The notes: generated by a model not told the origin, from the sequence alone. 64,000 nucleotides of DNA from Prostheceraeus crozeri (GCA_907163375.1 CAJQUW010001664.1:1-64000); one strand, 5' to 3'. Positions 36,976-51,107 are shown, numbered from the stretch's first letter. Numbers and translations: made by a program.

Positions 36976-39309
36976 GTAAGGGATTTATCTTTCTAAACGC
37001 GGTAACGTGCCATCCATGTGGAATTTCCCATGTGTTTGTTCACGTGTTTCTATTGTGTGATAATTCGTATTTGTATGTCCCATATTTGAGGAACAATCGG
37101 GATCGTCTCTCTCTGAAAGATGCTGATCATGGTATATAAGGTGCAATTCATATAAACATTTCAACATATCAACATTTCATATGAACATTTCAATTTGGAA
37201 ATGTAAGTTTACATGCCGCTATCTTATTATCAAGCTATTTTATTTCATTATTTTAATTAATCAAAGGCAATTAATCAACATGTGTTTTGGAAGAGAGGAC
37301 ACATTCGAATCAAGAAGAAGCATAAAAAGATGAAAATCATTCGTGTCTTGATTGATAAATCCTTTAACAACTTCATCTTTATTTGTCAAATTGTTATGAA
37401 TTGAATGTCATAAATTCGACCATACATGCTTTGAAATAATTGGAAACTGGGAAGAAAAACGTTAATGATGCGTTTCAGAACCTGCTCAATTGAGGTTATT
37501 ATGCCTATTATACAAAACTCATTCTCATCAATGTGTAAACAAATATTCAGTCATTATTTTTCGGTATTACTTTACTTTATCCGTCTCACGTCCTTTGATA
37601 CCGTATGTCTTCAGAAATTACGAAATGAATCTCTGAAGTTAAAATGAAAAACTTGGACAGTAGTGAGTTTGATTAATTGTGTCTTGAAATTATAGCTATC
37701 AAATTTTGAATATGATTTACTGCTTTCAGATCTGTCAGCAGGTCTAGAGTTGGATTTTTTTATGAATTCATCTTGGTATGTGAGGATGTTCTGAATCACA
37801 TCTTGTGATGCTGTGCATTAATTATTGCTTTGACTTTCAATATGTTTATCCTGACTATCTCAATTCAAATACTTTCAGTGGATGTGTTATGGTGAATTTC
37901 ACGACTTAGATCTCTGAAGGACTTCATGGAGACATGGGATGAGCTAACGTGAGTTTCTGAATCCGTTCATTTTCAGACTTCTTTTTTGTATTGCCTCTAA
38001 TTCGTTAGTGAGTCCGGTTGCGTATCTTATCCACTGGCTTCAAAGTTACATTACGTGAAGTTGAATGTCATTCATTTTTATCAAATTTTGTTAATTTTCA
38101 TTAATACAAGCCCTCAAGAAAGTATTTCTTTCGTTTCAGCATGGTGGTGAGTTTCAATGATCTATATATACCGATAGTCAGTGGATTCCTGTGTCATACT
38201 GATTGAAATATTTAACGGTATGATCTGGGAGTCAGTTGACTTGTTGGACTGTTCAACATCTGTAGCAGGAAAGGCTGAAGTAAGTGAAATTTGTGGTATT
38301 TTGTAGCTATTCGGCTTTAGAGGAACGGTAGGTTGCTAGGCGCTTTGAGGGATAGAGCACACCTTATTTCGCCTACATCCTTCTATAAGATCTTGAGACC
38401 GGACGTGCATAAAATCTATACGGTCTTATCCATCCTACAAATCTTCCGAACGTTTTTGCGCTTGATTTTACTGATCTGCTTCATAGACTTGTAAAAATGC
38501 CAAGAATCTTGCGTACAGAATCTTGAAAGTCTTACAAGAAAAGTTCAGCAAAATCGCAGGTGTCTTCCGCAAGTTAGGGCTATTTTTCGCAAGATCTGTC
38601 GATTAGTGTATTTACAACCAATCAGTCCCATTAGTTTGTAATAGAGTGTTTTGATTTAGATTTCCTTGATTGTACATGCATCTAGCATTCAAATACTGAT
38701 ACAGTACAAGTGTTTGAACTACATGAAATCATGAATTCGTCCTTGAAATAAATAGAGGATGAGATAAGGTGCGCCATATATTGCTGCCATGTTGCCCCCT
38801 TTCCTTCACCGCCATGTGTGAAGATGACTCTATCATGCATGCACGTGCACATTGTTATTTCATGTCATGTTCCGGATTATATTTTCATATTGAAGCTGTG
38901 AGTAGGAGCCGGGCAGATGATAAAATTGACAAAAGATAAGCATGCATATGTAAAATTTACTGCTTTGTCAATTATTCAATTAAGCGCTTCTACGAAAATG
39001 GCTGTGATGCGGCAACTTGAAAGCGGATAAATATTTTCTCAACTGATTTGGCATTAACACGAATTTGGAAACAGTCAGACTCTAGTCAGAGCTGACAAGC
39101 CATAAAATATTTATTTTTTCATTAGAAATGAAATAGAAGTCTTTCAGACATGGTTAATGGTCAGCGTCAAGTAGTACGCATGATCAGTAATGAGTTTCAA
39201 GACAAGTCGATGTTATCCATAATTAATCGGGGCTTTCAATTAATTTAAAACTAATGCTGTCGGTTTCAGGAATGAATTGTGACCATACAATTTAAAAGTG
39301 ATATAATAG
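36976..39309. other. Non-coding stretch downstream of the BEN exons
   Basis: Acceptor-like sites occur at about 37616, 37729, 37878 and 38136, but none opens a frame resembling the end of a BEN domain. A worn copy of the agatctt/cttacaag repeat lies at about 38390-38580. Confidence 0.45.
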
Positions 39310-39400
39310 CCATAGACCAGGGATTGCACCGGGTCAAGATACGGATCCGGGATCCGGCAGATCTGGGTGTAAATGTCCGGATCCGGGATCCGTTCGGATT
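39310..39400. repeat. Orphan transposon terminus with ggatccggg repeats
   Basis: The line ccagggattgcaccgggtc followed by two copies of cggatccgggatccg (39343 and 39379) has the form of a hAT terminus with subterminal repeats. No matching second end was found in the window, so it is either truncated or a chance likeness. Confidence 0.4.
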
Positions 39401-41660
39401 GAATGACCATCTATTAAGGTTACAGAAAAGATGAAGCAACTTTTTCTTACTTTTTTCATTCTAATTGTCATGTTACCGTTGTATAGGCTCATAACCACTG
39501 CATCCACTTTACTAATCCATGCTAAAGAATGAATAAATATCCACGAATTTTAAAGCTAATAACATGAAATATCCATTGTGGTTCTCCAGACTTATGATAG
39601 TGGGGTCCAACTACCTTACTATATACCTACAATGAACAATAGCTGTAATTACCCATAAGTGGGAGATTCCCTTATTGTTAAAAAAGCACAAATAAAAGCA
39701 AGTCTTTCTCTTTTTTCTTTCAGTTGAATACACGTCCTTATCGCTATTGAAATTGGTCTTGATTAATTTCGATTTTGATGGACACCAATGGTAAAAATAA
39801 ACTAAATTAAAACAGAAATTCAGTTTTAGTTATCATGTCTTAAGAAAGAGTGTACAGGCTCGGTCTCAGATTGTATATCCGTTACGTTAAATACTTGTAG
39901 CCATCTATTGATATTTAGGAATAACATTTCGTAAACATTATTTAATAACAATTGAGAACCAGAGCGAACGATAGCAAAATCTTATATCAAAATCTTATCG
40001 CATGGAGCGCAAAGTGGTGAAGAGACAAATATAAAAAAAATTGCAAGAGGACTAAAAACGCTGCTGTGTCAATAACTTCCAAGCAAAAATACTCGTATAT
40101 TGGTGACATATGAGTACTTGACTGTTTTATTTATCCCGATCATTAAAGCACACGGGAATTAGGTTTTCGGGAAATCCAAGACATTATAATATTGACTGCA
40201 GGGAAAGAGATAACACTTAAAAATGTCATTTTCTTTGAAAATATGTAGAAAATTATTTGAAGAAGAATATTTTTCTCTATGATAATCCTCAAGTACCATG
40301 ATAATTAGGACTAACATGCATACATGTAATTAATTATTTAATAAATGCACAAGAAGTCCTTATTAATCATAAAGGACCATAAATCCAGAATCGTTCAGGA
40401 TTTTATTCGAGTAATACCACAGAAAATCCTGCAAGACTTGACCTTTAAAATCCTTAACGAAATTTCTACCGGAATTGAAGGAAAATTCTTTTAGCAAAAG
40501 GTTCCATAATACTACAAGAACTGGTCTACACAAATCCCGCAGAAAATAATCAGTCGGGTATACCAACATTTCCATGGTACCTGCTCATTACTAGACTTTT
40601 CGTTTTTCACGATCGATCGCGCTTTTTCTGAGACGACGCAACTATGCAAGGAGAGAAGATGCATCTCAAGATGGTCTCAATGACGGCAACGGTACAGTGA
40701 CAACCAAATTAAACCTCCTGACCTTTCATTCTGACTGTACTGAACGCCTGAACTCTTTCATCTGAACAGTGTGCCAACATGAATCTATACCTGTAGGATT
40801 TTCTTATAAGACAGACAGAAATTTGCGTTCTCTTTTAAGATAGCTTCCTCCCCCATTTTTCATTTACCTCACTTTTCAACAATATGCGGTCCTTTTTTCA
40901 TATAATTATTCATTTTGCAAGTGTATTTTTGCTATGTTTTATTAGATGATAGCGTCAATGTATTTTAATTGTTCAGGTTCCAGTCCTTTATTGTAAATAT
41001 GTGTCTTTAACTCTGCATATACAGCGCCTGTTGCTATTGCAGCTCGCATATCTATGCCAGACAATGTCACGCCATTGAATACATTTCGTATAGCGCTCAG
41101 GCAAGCTGCTTGACTTTGTATAATGCCACTTTCACGTTCATCATTGATAAAGCCGGTCAGGCGAAATATTTGGTCTCACAACTTCGATTTCTGTTGATAT
41201 TCACACTGGAGAATGGCAGAGAGAGAGGCCCGCGCTCACAGCGCTTTATTTCAACGCATACTATGAGTTGGCTAACGGGTACACGGCTGGAGAAGCTGAT
41301 CCAGCAGTATGGTACTGTGAAGTGCAAACGAATTTTTCAGGGTGTATATCCACACCCTATCAGAATACTCACAATCTGTGACTCTGCCGATATCTACCTG
41401 GTTTCTATTCTTGCCAGATAGGATCAAAGAAAGAACGTGTAAATCCAATGGAAAGTAGAATGTAGCTGCTGTCAAAAATGTGATCTATGTTTTTTCTACT
41501 TGTAGAGCCACAACTTAATTGACTTCAATGTCTTCATTTGATCATAACTCATGTGTCCATGCACCTATTTCTATGAAACTTAACACATTCAGATACAAGA
41601 AGCCTCATAATGTCTCACAGTTCATCAGTCATGTGAAGTGCGCCAATAGAATGATATTCA
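39401..41660. other. Gene-free stretch
   Basis: No gene seen. At 41410-41460 the words gatcaaagaaa and gtaaatccaatgga match the arm of the foldback at 25.8 kb, a fragment of the same repeat family. Confidence 0.5.
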
Positions 41661-44023
41661 ATTATTTGACAGTCAGTGTGAAACGAGCCCATCAAGACTG
41701 GCATCCAGTGATTCGACAGTCAATGTGAAACAAGCCCATCAGGACCGACATCCAATTATTCGACAGTCAGTGCGAATCGAGCCCATCAAGACTGACATCC
41801 AGTGATTCGACAGTCAGTGTGAAACGAGCCCATCAGGACCGGCATCCAATTATTCGACAGTCAGTGCGAAACGAGCCCATCAAGACTGACATTCAGTGAT
41901 TCGACAGTCAGTGCGAAACAAGCCCATCAAGACTGACATCCAGTGATTCGACAGTCAGTGCGAAACAAGCCCATCAAGACTGACATCCAGTGATTCGACA
42001 GTCAGTGTGAAACGAGCCCATCAAGACTGGCATCCAGTGATTCGACAGTCAATGTGAAACAAGCCCATCAGGACTGACATCCAGTGATTCGACAGTCAGT
42101 GCGAAACGATCTCATCAAGACTGACATCCAATGATTCGACAGTCAGTGTGAAACGAGCCCATCAAGACTGACATCCAGTGATTCGACAGTCAGTGTGAAA
42201 CAAGCCCATCAGGACCGACATCCAATTATTCGACAGTCAATGTGAAACGAGCCCATCAAGACTGACATCCAGTGATTCGACAGTCAGTGTGAAACGAGCC
42301 CATCAGGACCGACATCCAGTGATTCGACAGTCAGTGTGAAACGAGCCTATCAGGACCGACATCCAATTATTCGACAGTCAGTGTGAAACGAGCCCATCAG
42401 GACTGACATCCAGTGATTCGACAGTCAGTGTGAAACGATCTCATCAAGACTGACATTCAGTGATTCGACAGTCAGTGCGAAACGAGCCTATCAGGACCGA
42501 CATCCAATTATTCGACAGTCAGTGTGAAACGAGCCCATCAGGACTGACATCCAGTGATTCGACAGTCAGTGTGAAACGAGCCCATCAGGACCGACATCCA
42601 GTGATTCGACAGTCAGTGTGAAACGAGCCTATCAGGACCGACATCCAATTATTCGACAGTCAGTGTGAAACAAGCCCATCAGGACCGACATCCAATTATT
42701 CGACAGTCAATGTGAAACGAGCCCATCAAGACTGACATCCAGTGATTCGACAGTCAGTGTGAAACGAGCCTATCAGGACCGACATCCAGTGATTCGACAG
42801 TCAGTGTGAAACGAGCCTATCAGGACCGACATCCAATTATTCGACAGTCAGTGTGAAACGAGCCCATCAGGACTGACATCCAGTGATTCGACAGTCAGTG
42901 TGAAACGATCTCATCAAGACTGACATTCAGTGATTCGACAGTCAGTGCGAAACGAGCCTATCAGGACCGACATCCAATTATTCGACAGTCAGTGTGAAAC
43001 GAGCCCATCAGGACTGACATCCAGTGATTCGACAGTCAGTGTGAAACGAGCCCATCAGGACTGACATCCAGTGATTCGACAGTCAGTGTGAAACGATCTC
43101 ATCAAGACTGACATCCAATTATTCGACAGTCAGTGTGAAACGAGCCCATCAGGACTGACATCCAGTGATTCGACAGTCAGTGTGAAACGATCTCATCAAG
43201 ACTGACATTCAGTGATTCGACAGTCAGTGCGAAACGAGCCTATCAGGACCGACATCCAATTATTCGACAGTCAGTGTGAAACGAGCCCATCAGGACTGAC
43301 ATCCAGTGATTCGACAGTCAGTGTGAAACGAGCCCATCAGGACTGACATCCAGTGATTCGACAGTCAGTGTGAAACGATCTCATCAAGACTGACATCCAA
43401 TTATTCGACAGTCAGTGTGAAACGAGCCCATCAGGACTGACATCCAGTGATTCGACAGTCAGTGTGAAACGATCTCATCAAGACTGACATCCAATTATTC
43501 GACAGTCAGTGCGAAACGAGCCCATCAAGACTGACATTCAGTGATTCGACAGTCAGTGTGAAACGAGCCCATCAGGACCGACATCCAATTATTCGACAGT
43601 CAGTGTGAAACGAGCCCATCAAGACTGACATCCAGTGATTCGACAGTCATTGTGAAACGATCTCATCAAGACTGACATCCAATTATTCGACAGTCAGTGT
43701 GAAACGAGCCCATCAGGACTGACATCCAGTGATTCGACAGTGAGTGCGAATCGAGCCCATCAAGACTGACATCCAATGATTCGACAGTCAATGTGAAACG
43801 AGCCCATCAGGATCGACATCCAATTATTCGACAGTGAGTGCGAATCGAGCCCATCAAGACTGACATCCAATGATTCGACAGTCAATGTGAAACGAGCCCA
43901 TCAGGATCGACATCCAATTATTCGACAGTGAGTGCGAATCGAGCCCATCAAGACTGACATCCAATGATTCGACAGTCAATGTGAAACGAGTCCATCTAGA
44001 CCGACATCCAATTTTTCGACAGT
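41661..44023. repeat. 47-bp minisatellite, about 50 units
   Basis: A tandem array with core attcgacagtcagtgtgaaa, then cgagcccatcagga and ccgacatccaatt. Variants alternate (gtgatt/attatt, ccgaca/ctgaca, gagccc/gatctc). Blocks of units recur in higher order: the block starting gtgaaacgatctcatcaaga and continuing cattcagtg appears near 42429, 42899 and 43181, that is 470 and 282 bp apart (10 and 6 units). 47 is not a multiple of three and stops are frequent, so it is not coding. Terminal units at both ends are more diverged, as usual in such arrays. Confidence 0.97.
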
Positions 44024-45203
44024 ATGTAATAGAACAATAGCAGTAATAAGGGTAATTCCTAAATTGGATAAAACTTCACTCACTTCTCATTCTAAACCTT
44101 GACTTTTTGAACAGCAATGTAATACTTACATTTGACGATGCATGTTCTGGGTATAGGGCAAGCGTTTCGGTGAAAATATTGCTTTTTACATATGCAATCA
44201 TCTTAAACTTGGCAGAGAGGTCGGATTGAAGTCCTGAGATGAATGATTCATTACCAACCCAAAGACTCATATGTTGAGATTGTGCACCTGCAATACAGAT
44301 TTTCTTCCAATGAGATTTTCTTCAGACATCTAGGAAAATGTTAAAGGCATCTGACAAACTAGAAAAAGAGAGAAGCGAGATTGTGCTATAACCTCGTCTT
44401 CCAATTCTTGTCAATCTCTTTGTATTTCCCTTTTTCTAATTATTAGAAGGGAGGAAATTCATATGCTACGCAAAAAGAGGCACATCGTCAAAAATCCTGC
44501 CTTTCCCAATTTCCTAACGGGCAGTGTGTTCTCTTACTTGCTCTTCGCTACTCCAACTCAATTTCAAGTTGTCTCACTTATGCTAAAGCCGATACCAGGG
44601 TATTGGTAAATGAGTCTATGACTTTTTCATTTTTGTGAAATGGTAATACATGCGATATTTCACCATAAGTCAATGTAGGTGTTAATCATGCGTACATAAT
44701 ATAAAAGCAATGTCAAATTTGATACAGATGTCTTGAACAGTGGTAGATTGAATCAATATCTTCGTACTGCATTATTACACTTTTTCATTCTTTTTATCAT
44801 TATAATGGCAGGATTTTATCATTACTATTATCGATGTTAGGAGATGTAAACTAGGCCTCATGATGATTCCCGATATTGGATGAAATATCACCTATTCAGG
44901 CTTATTTCCTTTTTTCAACAGAGGATGGAATTCAATATCTATATATTCTATTTAGATTGTATTTACAAAAAGCAGCATTTATTGATTATTACAGGCGCAC
45001 ATTTTTACAGGCGATTTTACAGTAGTGGGTTTGACCCGTAGATGCATGAAAACATTGTTGTCCATTACTGTATGCTGGATCAGCAATTATGCATATAAGT
45101 TCTATTTTGTGAATGATTTCACTGAATATCGATGCTGATACTTCTAATTAGTAATAATGCCAACTTAAGGCATAGTGCATCGGCTAAAATGTGTTAATAC
45201 AGG
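44024..45203. other. Gene-free stretch between minisatellite and Penelope-like element 2
   Basis: No gene seen. The 5' end of the following retroelement probably begins near the right end of this stretch. Confidence 0.45.
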
Positions 45204-47658
45204 GTGATGCAGAAGTCAGATTGCAATGCTTCCCGAAGCTTCTCGAAGCAATTCTCCACAAAAAGCTTTTTGAAAGTTCAATTAGATGCTTTACAGTACG
45301 GTATGAACATGAGTTGGCCTAATGAAAATAAAAAGCTAACCTCGAAAATATATACTGAAGCTTGTTTTCAGCAAATCAAGCATTTTGAATCTGTATCTAA
45401 CGAAGATAAGGATTTTATTAAATTGAAGTTCTTTAAATAGAAAAGATAAAATACCACACACTCTTGCAGAAAAGGTTAAATCGTTGAAAAGTCTGTCGAA
45501 AGATAAAGACATTCATATCAGCCGATTAGACAAAGGAAATGGCAGCTTCATCATTGATAGACCAGATTATATAAATAAAATGAATACCATTCTGAATGAT
45601 GGTTCGTAATTCAGAAAATATGCTATGAGGTAGATCACAGAATATTCATTAAAAAAAGAGGATCAGTTTAATCGTCAATTGCGTAACCTGAAATCCGAAA
45701 ATAAACTTTCTACTGATCTTTATGACATCTTCGCAGTGCTGGAAGCTCTCCGGCACTGCTGCATGGGTTGCCTAAAGTGCACAAAAACATGAATGATCCC
45801 CCAGTTAGACCAATTTTATCCATGTGTAATTGTTATAGCACAAAAGTTGCTAAACATTTACATAAGTTATTGATTCAATGGGTCCCACAGAAGTTCTCGG
45901 TTAAAGATAGCTTCGAAGTAAAAGAAAAATTGATGAAATTAGAAAATTCGGAATAACCATATGAAGCTTTATGGTTTGATGTTAGTAGTTTATTTACTTA
46001 TATCCCACTTAAGAGAACTATTAACCATATCGCTCAGTCTATAGATGAAAATGCTATCCCATTCTCTAAAGAAACTTTAAAACAATTATTGAAAATGTCG
46101 TGTAAAAATGTTTCATTTATCTTTAATGATGACATTTATGAACAACACGAAGGTTCAGCGATGGGCTCAAATCTCACTCCAGTAATGGCCGCATTCGCTA
46201 TGGACATGGTAGAAAAAGAAATTTCTCACTTCGACATGAAACAATTGATGTATATCCGTTACGTTGACGACATTCTTGTCTGTTTCGAAAATGATGTTGA
46301 CTGAGACAATTTCTATAAGTTTATTAACTCTTTAATTACATCGATAAAGTTCATTACTGAACATTCTGTCAATAATTCCATTGATTTTCTTGACCTAACT
46401 ATAACTTTGAAAAACAAGAAAATTACCACTGTTTGGAAAATGAAGCAAACAAATGCTGGATTATACATGCCTGACATTTCTTACTGTCCTTACAAATACA
46501 AAATGTCTGATATAAGAAGCTTGATGTACAGAACTCTCAAACTTTGTAGTGATCCTAATGATGTCAAGCAACGTATTGAGAAATTAAAAAATATTTCCCT
46601 TCTAAATGGCTATACTGAAAGAGAATTTGATAACATTTACCAAAAAGTAGAAGATTGTATTAGAAATCCACCATCTAGCGATAATCAAAGAAAAACTGAA
46701 CTTTTCTTAATAACAAATCACAATTCTTCTTTTTAGCAGCGAATTCCTTACCGGAATCAAGCAAATTAATGTTCGTCTGAAAAGCTCCCGTATTTTTCCA
46801 ATATTCAAAACTTAAAAGACTAGTATGCTAATTCCGAACAAGGATAAATTCCCTTGTTTCCTACCTCACAGAATTAGACAGGTCGTCTCTTCTTCTGTTT
46901 GACTAGAAAAGAAAAATTGGAACATGTAACGTAGATGATATGGCACAATCTGCTGACTGAATGTCATAGCAATCGAACAATGAACAGCCAGTTCAACATT
47001 AAACACGCCAAATTGTGCAAAGTTTCAGTGACTGTTATCAACCGGATCACACAGCAAAGAGACACTGACGATTTCAAGTTCTACATAGAAGTTTTAGAAC
47101 GTTTTTCCATGCGCTGGCTAACTTTTTTTGAAATGATCGGAGGACCCAACATTATCGGGAAAACTTTTCCGCAATGATCTGAATTCTTCGAATCTGAAGG
47201 AGTCGTGGCGATCGGAGCATTTTGAAGGAATTCAGAGCAATCCGCAAGGGACGCACGACTATTTTTCCTATCTCTGTAAGGTATTGAAAATTTCTTTTTG
47301 CTCACTTATTAAGTTCCTGCATGTGCCATCTGTTTGAATCAGTTTGCACTTTTAGCAAAGTGATACGATTAAACAATCTAATTCTGTGTCCTACCTTTTT
47401 CAAATGTTTATAAATATGAATGTGAGCAATGTAATAAGTAAGTGCTACATAGGAGAAACAAGCAGGCATTTTATTACTCGGATAAATAAACATATGAAAA
47501 GTAGACCTGCTTCTGAAATTAGCCTACACGAACACTTTCCTAACAAAGCGAAGTTCAGAATTATTTATAGAGCTAAGCCGTGGTTGGCTAAAGCTATGCA
47601 TATTCGCGAGATTAATGACGAAATATTGATGAATATTCAACTTGTGACGCAGTTTTAG
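45204..47658 (+). pseudogene. Penelope-like element 2: RT and GIY-YIG, multiply broken
   Basis: The N-terminal segment 45204-45440 (FLKVQLDALQYGMNMSWP) is followed, in another frame, by HISRLDKGNGSFIID (the Penelope DKG block), then LPKVHKNMNDPPVRPI, FDVSSLFTYIPL (motif A), EGSAMGSNLTPVMAAF and YIRYVDDILVCF (catalytic YVDD near 46255), DFLDLTITLKN, and a domain to 46735. After about 650 bp without readable sequence, 47420-47658 gives YKYECEQCN, then CYIGETSRHFITRINKHMK, the GIY-YIG endonuclease. Stops interrupt at about 45440, 45607, 45954, 46302 and 46735, with shifts near 45755 and 47440. The protein differs clearly from element 1, so this is a second family. No terminal repeats were identified. 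Confidence 0.88.
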
Positions 47659-49952
47659 AACTTTGGTGAATCCATGCACTACAGTACCGACGACCTATGA
47701 ACTGATGGAATGTAGTTCACTTTCCTTCTTCTGTATATAAGCTCCATTTTATTGTAACACATCTGTTTCTTCTGTTACTAATGATGATCAATTTTGCATG
47801 AAACATGTTTGACCCTGACAATGAATATTTTTCATTCTAAAATCAAATTGCAATATCATGCATTTTTAGTGACGATATCAATGAGTTTTTAAATCACCAT
47901 GTACTTCAATATTCCGAGCGAAATAAAGTCGTATTTCAAATTTACGAATACAATTTTGGTAAAATCATTTTAATAAGCTTTTTTCATGTAGGGAACATCT
48001 TTTACAGTACAATGGGAATCATCTAGTTACATAATTAGTGCGTAGTTACGTTGGTACAAATTGCCTAAGACAAAAATTAAAGCAATGAGTTCCATCATTT
48101 TTTGTTTATTTTAGGAAATCAGAACAGAAATTAATCAATCAGAATTTATCACGCCAATGGGCCGGCTGTGGTGCTGCTCCTTTCAGTGGATTGCATTCTT
48201 TCCTTTTTCATGTCACCAGCAGGCTGAATTCGTTTTGAATTGTTTTGAGAATTGTTTTGACCATAATCAGCCATGTCACACATGATTTAGCCATCATGAC
48301 TGCGAATTTTTCTGTAATTAACTGAAATGATTGACATTGTGAGCTAAAGAGGCGTCTGTTGTGTTTTTTTAAACGGACAGTGCTCTGACGTATGTTTTGT
48401 CGTCGGTTCCTGAATGGATTCCTCTGTATTGCTGATGAGAATATTTGCGTTTTTTATCGGCCTTTTTGCTGGATCTTTTTTTTACTGATGTTCCCTTCAG
48501 TTTGCTGATGTCTAAAGCTATGTCTTTGTCAGCAACCTGACAAAGTGAGACATCTATTATGCTCGATGTTTTACTGGTTATATGATTTCTTTTTTTCTAT
48601 CTGATTCGGTCATGCCATGCTTTACAGATCAGTAATGCCTTGTAGTATTACTTCATCTTTGTACATTCCTGTCATTCATTTTGAAATTCGATCAAACTTG
48701 TATTGTGCACTTTTGTATTAACTGATTCGGAGTAAGTCTGTCATAATTTGAAGAAAATGTATGTCTGGTTAAATTTGTTAACGGAAATTAGGGAATATCC
48801 ATGATATGAGTCCTATACTTGATAAAATCACGCAAAGATGCGGATGGGATTTTAGGTCTCATCTCCAATGAAACAATATTTTAATGGTAGGAAGTAAAAT
48901 GGAAATTGGCACTTCGAAAGTAGGTCTCTTCCGACTTCTATTCATTCACAGGCGCCATTAGGCGATGTGCTCATGCATTCTGGTAAATGCACGAGTTTAT
49001 TCAACAAATTTTCCGCATGAAAATATTCATCTTAGTCTGACTTCATAGATGAATGAACACTTTCTGTTACTATCATTTTGTGCTGACAAGTTTCCTATGT
49101 TTCCAAACATTGCAGTATCCATTACACTTTGGATTTACTGCAAAATTCTAGACGCAATGCCGCTATCGGCTGGCTACAGAATTGAAAGAGTTATGTTTCC
49201 TGACTACATTTTTGTCTGAATCATGAAAAGGAGCGTTGACTGATAAGGATTTTTTTCCGTTTTTCATTAGTGCATCGAAGGTTCTAAAAAGTATGTGATA
49301 TGACCCGGCACATGGGAACACATGTTCCTTTGCAAAGGTCTATAGGTTCGCTGAGATATCACACAGTGATTTGTCTCATATCTATGGATCATTTTCTACT
49401 TTAATAGTCTTCATGCATTCTGAATATTGTTAATTCCAATGGTTTTTACTCCAGCATTGCGTCTTCATGAATCCTAGTTGTTGAAGTACTCCAAAGCAGT
49501 GGCTGTTGTACTGACTGAGTCGGTACAATTTCGGTCTGACGGCTATTGCACGGGCTAAGTCCTCACAATATTCCTCATTGTCTATTTTCACACCTCATAA
49601 AATAAATCTCAGGTCTGGGTGATTCCAAATCACGCAATACAACAATAATTATGCATCAGAATGCAACCTGACTCGCTGCATTGATTTGCCTCGCCTAACT
49701 TTGGTCTTGCTTCAACTTTTGAGTTTCTGAGAATTTTTGTGATTTCTTAAACGAATTTGATTTTCTGATCTGATTTTCAAGCTGTAACTGATCCGATTTT
49801 CTCAACAGCAAAAACTCCATCTTTCGTTGTGTTTACTACAAACGATGTCTAAATTTTCCATCTTTGAGATTGAATGAGGTTTAACGCTGCCAATTTAATA
49901 TCCGCGAGACCAAAACTGCTTCGTCTCTGACTGTGTAATAGCCACCGCTTAT
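47659..49952. other. 3' flank of Penelope-like element 2, then gene-free DNA
   Basis: 47690-47860 is probably the 3' untranslated part of the retroelement. The rest to 49952 shows no gene, array or element end. Confidence 0.45.
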
Positions 49953-50855
49953 GTGTTGCGTAAGGATATGAAATGGAAAATTTTCTGGAAAATTTTCCGG
50001 TAATTTTTCCGGAAAAATTGCCGGGAAAATATAATATTTTTCCGGAAAAATATAATATTTTTCCACTTGTAATTTTTCCGTTCAATTTCTGTATTTTGAT
50101 GAATCACTTCATCAGTAATTTGAAAAAGATAGAATAACAACATTTCGGTTTGTATCATACGACTGCATATGACAGCCATAGCTTCAAAGGAAGAGAAATA
50201 TTTGCTATCATAATAGAGAGCATAATAATGTGTTTATCTGCAAAGTTTAACTAAACGTTTTTGCTTTAATTTCTTTAATAGTAGCCCTAAATTTTGTAAA
50301 ATGTTGTAATGGTAAATTAAATATTTCAACTTTCATTATCATGAATCATTCTTATTAATTATAAGATTTATAACCGTATAAAAACGTGAGCCGTCACGCT
50401 GTGTAGCCTACTATTTCATTAATGTTGTAGCCTACTATGAATCCTCATTGTTGTACTTCTCGAGAATGTCATCTGAAAATATAAACTCTCAGAACAAGGC
50501 CTAAACCTAAATATTGAATGAGAGCATGCTGCATTATCAGGGTCGAATGAAATAGGCCTAAATACATGTTTAATAATAATTGCTTACTATATTTATTTTT
50601 TTGCAATGATAGCTGTTTGATGTATTTGAAACATATAGCTCTAACAGCTCTTTCGAAAATTGAATAACTAAAATAATAACTCTTTCGAACTATTGAAGCG
50701 ATTGACTTCGTCTATGAAAAACGGATGAATCGGAGAATTAGGATCATTTCGTCTATTCATTTAACTAAAAATTCTCAATACGAGATGATGAAGCGCAATC
50801 TTAGGTTGCAAAATCAATTGCGCATTGCCATTTCTGATCCACGATGTTGCCGTGA

Positions 50856-51107
50856 AGTACGGATCCACCACAATGGTGGAATACTTTTTGTGGCCACAGA
50901 GTATTAGCGCCAGTCGCTAAACAACTTCTCAGTCTTCCAGCATCTGTGGCTTGTGTAGAGAGATCCAACGAAGAATATGGCATGCAAAAGACGAAAAAAA
51001 GAAATCGCCTCACAAATGATCGCTCTGCAAAACTTACAAAAGTGAGTTACAATATCAAGGTGAGGCATTTTGCTAATAAACGTAAAGCTGATCAGAAGCA
51101 ACACTAG
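50856..51107 (+). pseudogene. hAT transposase C-terminal dimerisation domain only
   Basis: Frame opened by TGA (50853) and closed by TAG (51105): PPQWWNTFCGHRVLAPVAKQ, LLSLPASVACVERSN, EEYGMQKTKKRNRLTND, SAKLTKVSYNIKVR. The blocks WWN, LAPVAKQLLSLPAS, VERSN and the NRL motif are the hallmark of the hAT C-terminal dimerisation domain. No RNase H-like catalytic core is readable upstream between 50100 and 50850, so this is a truncated enzyme. Its presence supports the hAT assignment made from the element ends. Confidence 0.87.

Noticed and set aside
41661-44023. CRISPR-like array
   Set aside because: There is no repeat/spacer alternation: the whole 47-bp unit is repeated with minor variants, and the context is a eukaryotic genome.
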